Shown here: in pieces, positions 13,737 to 18,930 of the stretch | Numbering within the stretch: position 1 is the first letter of the stretch | How the letters are laid out: each line of letters starts with the position of its first letter | Source: Firmicutes bacterium UBA3936 | Lineage (GTDB): Bacteria > Bacillota > Dethiobacteria > Dethiobacterales > Dethiobacteraceae | DNA length: 18,930 nucleotides | Assembly (NCBI GenBank): GCA_002385745.1 | Contig: DGEC01000095.1 | Span: 443-19,372, forward strand | Reading direction: 5' to 3' | Made by a program: the position numbers and the translations under genes | The notes under the pieces: model-generated | What the model saw: only the letters and a program-made list of their open reading frames with translations | Told to the model about the DNA's origin: nothing | Databases searched by the model: none

Positions 13737-13787
13737 CCGTACGATTATTGTACCATATCGTGCGATTTAAGGCAAATAATCGTACGG
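13737..13787. promoter_or_regulatory. Three phased CGTACG-type operator sites and inverted repeat
   Basis: Perfect 13-bp inverted repeat CCGTACGATTATT (13737-13749) and AATAATCGTACGG (13775-13787) with 25 bases between. In the middle sits ATCGTGCGAT (13757-13766). The three hexamer centres (CGTACG, CGTGCG, CGTACG) are 21 and 22 bases apart, two helical turns each. They bracket the promoter of the Phd-Uma2 gene, the expected layout for cooperative binding by a Phd-type autorepressor. The right arm and part of the spacer encode the last residues of Res. Confidence 0.75.
13747..13775 (-). promoter_or_regulatory. Promoter of the Phd-Uma2 gene
   Basis: Minus strand TTGCCT (13775-13770) and TACAAT (13752-13747, 5 of 6) with a 17-base spacer and TGG before the -10. 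Predicted start is near 13740, leaving a leader of about 10 nt with the ribosome binding site at its very 5' end. The -35 box overlaps the res stop region. Confidence 0.65.
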
Positions 13788-16406
13788 TATTTTAATGTTT
13801 AGTTTTTCCGCGAATTCTTCGCTAAAGCTGATTTTGTTGTTTTCGTTGTAGAACGGCAGCCCAAAGATTTTGTAGTCTTCGTTTTCTCCAAATAAAGTTC
13901 TTTCGATTTTATACTTTGACTCCAACTCTTGTAAAAACTCTTCCTTCCAGGAATCTTGCTGCAGCAAATGATCTCCCTTAGCCTCGATAAACAATTGATA
14001 GTGTTCAATATTGCCGGTATTTTCCTGCTTTAAGAACAAGACAAAATCAGGTTCCAGCGGTTTGCCGTCGCTGAACCGGTAAAGCTGGAATAAACTCTCA
14101 TTCCTCAACAAATAAATTTCTGCATATTTTCTTTTTAAATTATCGATTACACTGTTTATAAAGACGATAAATTGCTTCTCTTCCGCTGTGCCGTAGTTTT
14201 CTTCGTAAATGTACCAGTCCTTTTCTTTGATATTTAGATAAATATTTGTTTGAGCCGGATCGCTCATTGGCTTCCCGCGTTCTCTGTCCGAGGAAGGATC
14301 AATACAAAGCTGTAATTTTTTATCTACAACCATGTCTTTTATAAAGTAGGGCTTAAATACCTTTGTGCCGGTATATTCACTGTAGCTGCCGTGGATATCT
14401 TTTTCCATCTGAGACAGGACATCCAAGCAAATATTTAGTTTGTCTTCTTGAGTCAGATTATATATTCTGCTTTCCGAAGAACTGATTTCCACTTTTATAT
14501 CTTGAACGGATTTAATGAATTCAACGGAAGATTTTAAACCGGGAAAATAATGTTTTAGATTGCTGAACTTGTAAAATTCAAGCTTTGCCATGGATTTCCG
14601 GATTACTGTCCCGCCAAAATCCCCAAGCATAAATATTTTCGCTGTGCTTTCCTTCCTTTTGGAACCGGTTTTCGTTTTGTTAAAAACACTGTCTTCTGAG
14701 ATAAATTTGGAACTCAAAGCATGCTTGTAAACTTTGCCTGAAATAATGTCCTCAATATTTTCTGCCCTGGAGCGGGCAAACCTTTCCCGGCTGTTTCTGA
14801 AGATAATCCCTTTTTCCCACAATTCAGTTTCTTTAATCTTGTCTTTTACCCTTAATTCAACTACCTTTGTTTCGGATGGCATAATGCCCGATTCTTTGAG
14901 AACTGTTTCCAGTTCCTGAATATATTTTGGATTATACTTACTGTGGTAGTATAGCTCCTCCAAAACCCTCAGCTCATTGCTTGAATCCCGGTCATACTTT
15001 CTTTTAAAGGGATCATCGGTTTGCCTTAACTTGAACGGGTAATACCTTGCCCCGCGGCCAATCAGCTGTTTTTCAGCTATGGTTGTGCTGCCCGGTGTAT
15101 ATTTGCCGTCCCGCGTCCATTTGCCGTCACGCGTATCATACAATCTTACAATATCAAAAAGATTTAAGACATCCCATCCTTCATCAAGCATCTTAACGGC
15201 AAAAATAGCCCTGATCTCATTGTTTTCTTCTTCCAGGGAGTTTAATTTTAACTGTTTTTCCTTATCGATATTCTCAGAATCCAGTATCATAAGTTTGTCT
15301 TCTGCAAAATCATTTTTCAGTTCAAGTGCCAGTTTTTCCGGGGAGATGTTTTCTTGCTTGAAAAAACCAAAAGCCTTTTCTACAATGGTTCCGCTGCCAG
15401 TGGGTTTTATCTTTTCCAACTCAGCGCCGGTCACTTTTTCCATGTTTTTCCTGAACAATTTATAGTTTTCCTTTGACTCCGATATATTCTTCGATCTAAA
15501 GAGAACCACCGGCTTCAGGTAAATACCGTTCCTTTCAGCTACTTTTCGCCTGTACTGACTCAGGATGACTGCCTGCAGCATTCTGTCCCAGTTTTCTAAA
15601 TCTGCCTGCAAGACTTTTACGTCCTTCGAATAGCCGTCATTGCGAAATCCTTTCAGGTCATATCGAAAAATAACCTTGTCTTTATATTTTTCAAAAATGG
15701 CCCGGTTTTCAATATCTATAGTTGCAGTATATTCCAAAAGCACATTTTCCTCATTTGAATTCAGAATTGACATTACGGTATGTTCCCAGGTGTTTCTTAA
15801 TTCTTCTTCCCTTTTGCTTAATCTGCTGCGTGTCCAGGCATTTATATGATGGGCTTCGTCCGATATTAGAACTACCTTCCGCCCTGCAAAATCCTCAAGC
15901 GTAATTCTGTTTTCCCTAAAGATATTTAGCTGACTGTGCAATCCCTGGATGGTGGTAAAAACGATATTGATATCTTCCTCAACTGCTTCGTCAAAATTGG
16001 CCACTTCCCTGACAGTTGTTTCTTTATCGCCGAATTTTATTTTTTCGTTAAACAGATACTTGGAAGAATGGGGATTTAAAAAATTTTCCCGTGTCTTTTC
16101 CAAAATATTGGTGTTGTTGACGAAAAATATAAAGTCCCTGTAGCCGCCCGAATATAGATACAGGATGTTTAAGGCCATAAGAAGAGTCTTCCCTGAACCG
16201 GTAGCCATATTAAAAAGCAAATGGACCGGCTTTTTCTTTTGCGGGTACTTTTCAAAATAATGTCTGAATCTGGCCAAAGCCTCAACTTGATAATCTCTCA
16301 AATTATAGCGTGGATTTATATTATCCGTTAGGTATTTTGGAATATCCCTGTCCAAAAACCCCATTTTAGCGACAGTATCATACCGGTCATGCAGCAATTC
16401 GGTCAT
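13767..16406 (-). CDS. res: Type III restriction enzyme, Res subunit (helicase-nuclease)
   Basis: ATP-dependent restriction subunit that, with Mod, cuts DNA after communication between unmethylated sites. The 879-aa protein has superfamily 2 helicase motifs: LRDYQ (36-40, Q-tip region), motif I MATGSGKT (67-74), motif II SDEAHH (182-187), TATI (motif III), IFAVKMLDEGWDV (motif V region) and QLIGRGARYYPF (motif VI). The C-terminal nuclease has the PD-(D/E)XK pattern, with PD at 786-787 and EAK at 808-810 (PDFVLFLK and FIEAKGD). All key residues are intact and no frameshift is seen. The ATG at 16406 has GGAGGG 11 bases upstream, 41 bases after mod. Codon use is visibly A+T-richer than in the core genes. 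Confidence 0.95.
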   Translation of the reverse strand: MTELLHDRYDTVAKMGFLDRDIPKYLTDNINPRYNLRDYQVEALARFRHYFEKYPQKKKPVHLLFNMATGSGKTLLMALNILYLYSGGYRDFIFFVNNTNILEKTRENFLNPHSSKYLFNEKIKFGDKETTVREVANFDEAVEEDINIVFTTIQGLHSQLNIFRENRITLEDFAGRKVVLISDEAHHINAWTRSRLSKREEELRNTWEHTVMSILNSNEENVLLEYTATIDIENRAIFEKYKDKVIFRYDLKGFRNDGYSKDVKVLQADLENWDRMLQAVILSQYRRKVAERNGIYLKPVVLFRSKNISESKENYKLFRKNMEKVTGAELEKIKPTGSGTIVEKAFGFFKQENISPEKLALELKNDFAEDKLMILDSENIDKEKQLKLNSLEEENNEIRAIFAVKMLDEGWDVLNLFDIVRLYDTRDGKWTRDGKYTPGSTTIAEKQLIGRGARYYPFKLRQTDDPFKRKYDRDSSNELRVLEELYYHSKYNPKYIQELETVLKESGIMPSETKVVELRVKDKIKETELWEKGIIFRNSRERFARSRAENIEDIISGKVYKHALSSKFISEDSVFNKTKTGSKRKESTAKIFMLGDFGGTVIRKSMAKLEFYKFSNLKHYFPGLKSSVEFIKSVQDIKVEISSSESRIYNLTQEDKLNICLDVLSQMEKDIHGSYSEYTGTKVFKPYFIKDMVVDKKLQLCIDPSSDRERGKPMSDPAQTNIYLNIKEKDWYIYEENYGTAEEKQFIVFINSVIDNLKRKYAEIYLLRNESLFQLYRFSDGKPLEPDFVLFLKQENTGNIEHYQLFIEAKGDHLLQQDSWKEEFLQELESKYKIERTLFGENEDYKIFGLPFYNENNKISFSEEFAEKLNIKIPYDYLP

Positions 16407-16447
16407 CTTTTAGCAAACCCTCCGCAAAGCTCAATATTATCTGTTTT

Positions 16448-18337
16448 TTATTCGTAGCTTTCCGTTTGATAAAAGCTGTAACATAATTTCTTTACCCGAT
16501 CGTCAATTTGATATATGGAATCTTCAATCTCACTCATACTGACATACAATTCATTTTTCTCCAGTACTTCCACTAGAATTTTCCTTTGGCTGTCCAGGTC
16601 CATTGCCTTGAACTCGTCCAAATTTGCTTCAAACAACCTTGGATCAACCTTGTAATTAATAAAAACGCTGTCTTTCAGCTCTTCCCAAATCTTTAAGAGT
16701 TCTTCCGCATCTGCTGCATCCATGATTTTTTCAACATAAAGTTCGTTTAACTTCATCAGTTCCATATAAACAAAATCTCCGCCGCCCTGCCAGCCAACCG
16801 CGGAAGAAATGCCCCCCGCTTCTCCCCGGATAACTTTTTTCATTCTCTCAACGGTAAGACTGTTGATGTACTCCATTTGTTCTACGCCAATATACTGCAG
16901 TCCCATTTTGTGGGCCACGGCGCAAGTTGTTCCGCTGCCCAAGAAGAAATCAAGCACAATCTCATTTTCATCATTTATGACAATGTCAAGCAGGCTTTTA
17001 ATCAGAATTTCCGGTTTGGGCGAATCAAAACATTCCCTGTCGAAGCCCAATGCAACCAGTTCATCTTTGGCAGTCTTAAGTGAACCGTGCCTGTCCAGCA
17101 AATTTGAATAAAGCTTCGCATCTCCGCGCACATAGTCTTCCCTGTATTTCTTTTGATAAACTTTCCCGTCTATAAATTCGATTTTCCCTTCTTGAATCAA
17201 CTTCCTCATGGTTGCAGCGCCAATGGTCCACCTTTTGCCCTGCGGGGGAAAATATACCCGTCCCGTTGCCGGATCCACTACAGAATACTTCATTGTATCC
17301 CTTTTATAGCTGCCTTCATCGGTCTTGACTGGCTGTTCCAGATTAAATTCGCCCTTTTCATCCTTGTAGCGATAAACTCTTTTGTACTCCAGCAAATTCA
17401 ACTCAACTTTGTCTATGTCTTTTGCATACATGATAATGCTTTCCGTTATCGTTCCGATTAAGCTTTCAGTATTGCCGGGGTTCCCCTTTTTCTTCCAGAC
17501 AAGCGTGGTTATATAGTTCTTTCTCCCAAAAATCTCATCCATCAATACCAACAAATAGCCCAGTTCCGGCGATTCATTCAACGTGCTGGGTGAATTGCTA
17601 ATCTGTATAAATATAACACCGTCGTCTTTCAACAGTTCTCTTGCTGTTTCCAGCCTGTTCTTCATAAAAGTCAGCCATGTTGAATGCGTAAAACTGTCGT
17701 TGTATTTAAAGTCGTCATTGCCTGTATTATAAGGAGGGTCAATGTAAATAAGCTTAACTTTATTTGCAAATCTCTTTTTTAATGAATGGAGAACCAAAAG
17801 GTTGTTGCCTTTAATAATAAAATTGTCGTTTGGCTTAATTTCGGCAACTTCATGTTCCCCGTCTTTGTCTATTCTTTTGATATTGCTGAATACTTTTGGC
17901 TCCAGCAGCCTGTCGATTTCGTCCGGCGCAAGGATTTCATTATAAAAAATCTCCTGCCTTTTCTCATCGGCTTCCTTCTGTCCGCCCGCCAGGACACAAT
18001 CCTTAAAAGGCCAGGCCAAAACAACTTCCCGGCTTCTTGAGATATACTTGCCGTCATCCGTTGTTAAGCCGATTTTATTCTTAAATGCAGTGTATGAATC
18101 AGGCAGGAATTCTTTGCTGTCTATGAACTTGATAAACTTGTCCTTGTCAAAGACAAGCACTCCTTCAATCTCCACAAAAAAATAGTTTTTAATTTTTTCA
18201 CTTGTCAAAAGGAGTTTGATTAAATCCTTGTCCAGTTTGAGAGCCATTTCAATCAGGGTATTTTTCAGCAACTTTCCTTCCGCAACATATTTGCCGTCCG
18301 CTGCAAAAAGATTTTTTAATTCTGCAAAGAAATTCAC
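16448..18337 (-). CDS. mod: Type III DNA methyltransferase, Mod subunit
   Basis: N6-adenine methyltransferase that recognises the target sequence for both modification and restriction. The 629-aa protein has beta-class motif order: catalytic DPPYNTGNDDF (from 200), a variable target-recognition region at about 275-455, then the SAM-binding motif DFFLGSGTTCAVAH (from 463) and YIGVEQ. The N-terminal 190 residues and the helical C-terminus are typical of type III Mod. The GTG at 18337 follows GAGGTGAT; an in-frame GTG at 18346 would place the ribosome binding site inside the gene. No simple-sequence tract suggesting phase variation is present. It is transcribed ahead of res. The target sequence cannot be predicted. 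Confidence 0.95.
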   Translation of the reverse strand: MNFFAELKNLFAADGKYVAEGKLLKNTLIEMALKLDKDLIKLLLTSEKIKNYFFVEIEGVLVFDKDKFIKFIDSKEFLPDSYTAFKNKIGLTTDDGKYISRSREVVLAWPFKDCVLAGGQKEADEKRQEIFYNEILAPDEIDRLLEPKVFSNIKRIDKDGEHEVAEIKPNDNFIIKGNNLLVLHSLKKRFANKVKLIYIDPPYNTGNDDFKYNDSFTHSTWLTFMKNRLETARELLKDDGVIFIQISNSPSTLNESPELGYLLVLMDEIFGRKNYITTLVWKKKGNPGNTESLIGTITESIIMYAKDIDKVELNLLEYKRVYRYKDEKGEFNLEQPVKTDEGSYKRDTMKYSVVDPATGRVYFPPQGKRWTIGAATMRKLIQEGKIEFIDGKVYQKKYREDYVRGDAKLYSNLLDRHGSLKTAKDELVALGFDRECFDSPKPEILIKSLLDIVINDENEIVLDFFLGSGTTCAVAHKMGLQYIGVEQMEYINSLTVERMKKVIRGEAGGISSAVGWQGGGDFVYMELMKLNELYVEKIMDAADAEELLKIWEELKDSVFINYKVDPRLFEANLDEFKAMDLDSQRKILVEVLEKNELYVSMSEIEDSIYQIDDRVKKLCYSFYQTESYE

Positions 18338-18406
18338 ATTTATCACCTCATTACGCCCTTGGCCAAATAAGTCTACCGCTTTTTTAAGTTTATCCTTTGC
18401 AAAGCA

Positions 18407-18571
18407 TTAAAGCCACTCATAAGGCAAACGCTGAGCCGTCCCCCTGAAATCAGAGTTGAGCCCGGATACTGCTGTCTCAATTTTAGGACATAAATGTATA
18501 ATTCTCAACAAATTACCGCCTCTTACCTCTTCCCTATGGTTTTCTGCAGCAACTTTTTCACTTAATTTCAA
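18407..18571 (-). CDS. Unrecognised 54-aa reading frame upstream of mod
   Basis: An open frame begins at a TTG and encodes MKLSEKVAAENHREEVRGGN followed by LLRIIHLCPKIETAVSGLNS and DFRGTAQRLPYEWL. The composition looks protein-like and the frame is clean, but no ribosome binding site precedes the TTG, and a stop lies two codons before it. It may be a genuine small gene, or the surviving C-terminus of a larger gene whose front was lost. It lies 69 bases before mod on the same strand. I do not recognise a family. Confidence 0.4.
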   Translation of the reverse strand: MKLSEKVAAENHREEVRGGNLLRIIHLCPKIETAVSGLNSDFRGTAQRLPYEWL

Positions 18572-18593
18572 ACATCACATATATGATTATTAC

Positions 18594-18728
18594 TTAATTA
18601 AGAAGCATTTCTGTTTCGGAAATAAGTTCCTTAAGCATCTTTATTCCTTCTCTTGTAGAATCTCTATCAGCGGAAAGCAATGTAAAAATCTCATCTACTC
18701 TACTTTTGTAATCCCCAGGCCTCAGAAA
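18594..18728 (-). pseudogene. C-terminal remnant of a gene cut by the IS21-family element
   Basis: Reading leftward from the IS boundary, 44 codons are open and end in TAA (18594-18596). The product starts FLRPGDYKSRVDEIFTLLSA and ends SETEMLLN. There is no start codon with a ribosome binding site. The frame meets a stop only inside the IS end, so the upstream part of the gene most likely lies on the other side of the element, outside the window. The family is not recognised. Confidence 0.5.
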
Positions 18729-18729
18729 A

Positions 18730-18930
18730 TGTTAACGCCGGTGTATAATTACCGTAAATCGCCGGTTGAAAAGTTCCGTTAAAAAAATGTTCCACATCCC
18801 CAATGCAGAATTTAGCACCAAAACCCTTAGCCAAAGGTGGAGGTGCATTAAAAATGATAAGGGATGTGGAAGTCTTGGAAATCAGAGATAAGTATGAAAA
18901 AGGAATGACTGTTGTTGATCTTGCATTAGA
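18730..18930 (+). mobile_element. Left end of an IS21-family insertion sequence
   Basis: The end begins TGTTAACGCCGGTG at 18730, the TGT start typical of IS21 ends. Subterminal repeats follow, as the family has: CGCCGGT at 18736-18742 and again at 18760-18766 (24 bases apart), then AGTTCC and TGTTCC variants. An istA-like gene starts 124 bases in. Right end, istB and target duplication lie beyond the window. Confidence 0.75.
18854..18930 (+). CDS. istA: IS21-family transposase IstA, N-terminus (runs off window)
   Basis: The 25 complete codons read MIRDVEVLEIRDKYEKGMTV then VDLAL, the start of the N-terminal helix-turn-helix of IS21 IstA proteins (compare the family pattern of charged helix, KGMS/T, then a helix leading into the recognition helix). 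The ATG follows GGAGG (18839-18843) by 10 bases. The catalytic DDE domain is outside the window, so intactness is unknown. Confidence 0.8.
   Translation, partial: MIRDVEVLEIRDKYEKGMTVVDLAL

Noticed and set aside
16448..18337. Phase-variable repeats in mod, common in type III systems of pathogens
   Set aside because: No tandem simple-sequence tract that could slip was seen in the gene or just upstream.
1..18930. CRISPR array, tRNA or rRNA genes
   Set aside because: No regularly spaced direct repeats and no cloverleaf or rRNA-like sequence were recognised by eye on either strand.

Overview
The window looks like chromosomal DNA of an endospore-forming Firmicute, most like the anaerobic Peptococcaceae/Clostridia. 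The evidence is an AbrB-type transition-state regulator, a BofA-family protein, RicT, and a gene order matching the origin-proximal region of Bacillus subtilis (guaB, yaaL-bofA, yaaO-tmk, holB-ricT, rsmI, abrB opposite to metG). The species assignment is inference; the gene families are read directly from the translations.

Positions 1-9961 are the core block. Nearly all of it is on the minus strand, so it reads from right to left: yaaL-like DUF2508, bofA-like, a NusG-domain-II membrane-anchored protein, a DUF523 protein, guaB, a yaaO-like PLP decarboxylase, tmk, holB, ricT, rsmI and the 5' part of metG. Two genes run the other way. One is abrB, whose opposite orientation is also found in B. 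subtilis. The other is a stand-alone Mur-ligase-like gene lying between ricT and rsmI. yaaQ, yaaR, yabA, trmN6 (yabB) and yazA, which lie in this run in B. subtilis, are absent. Several promoters with TGn-extended -10 boxes can be read, and a very clean terminator sits between abrB and rsmI.

Positions 9962-18930 are an accessory block, placed where recR would be expected next to yaaL. In order of increasing coordinate it holds a small three-helix membrane protein of unknown function and an ABC-2 exporter (permease and ATPase) under an ArsR-family repressor with a 36-bp palindrome over its promoter. Next is a Phd antitoxin-Uma2 nuclease fusion whose promoter is bracketed by three phased CGTACG-type sites. 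Then come a complete type III restriction-modification pair (res downstream of mod), two short unrecognised reading frames, and the left end of an IS21-family element that continues past the window edge. The restriction region is visibly more A+T-rich than the core block, as expected for acquired DNA.

How the parts work together: mod and res would form one transcription unit encoding a ModRes complex. The Phd-Uma2 gene follows directly, but has its own apparently self-repressed promoter, part of which overlaps the last codons of res. The most interesting points are this embedded phased operator in front of an antitoxin-nuclease fusion beside a type III system, the orphan Mur-ligase-like gene with no terminator separating it from ricT, and the IS21 insertion that cut a gene upstream of mod.
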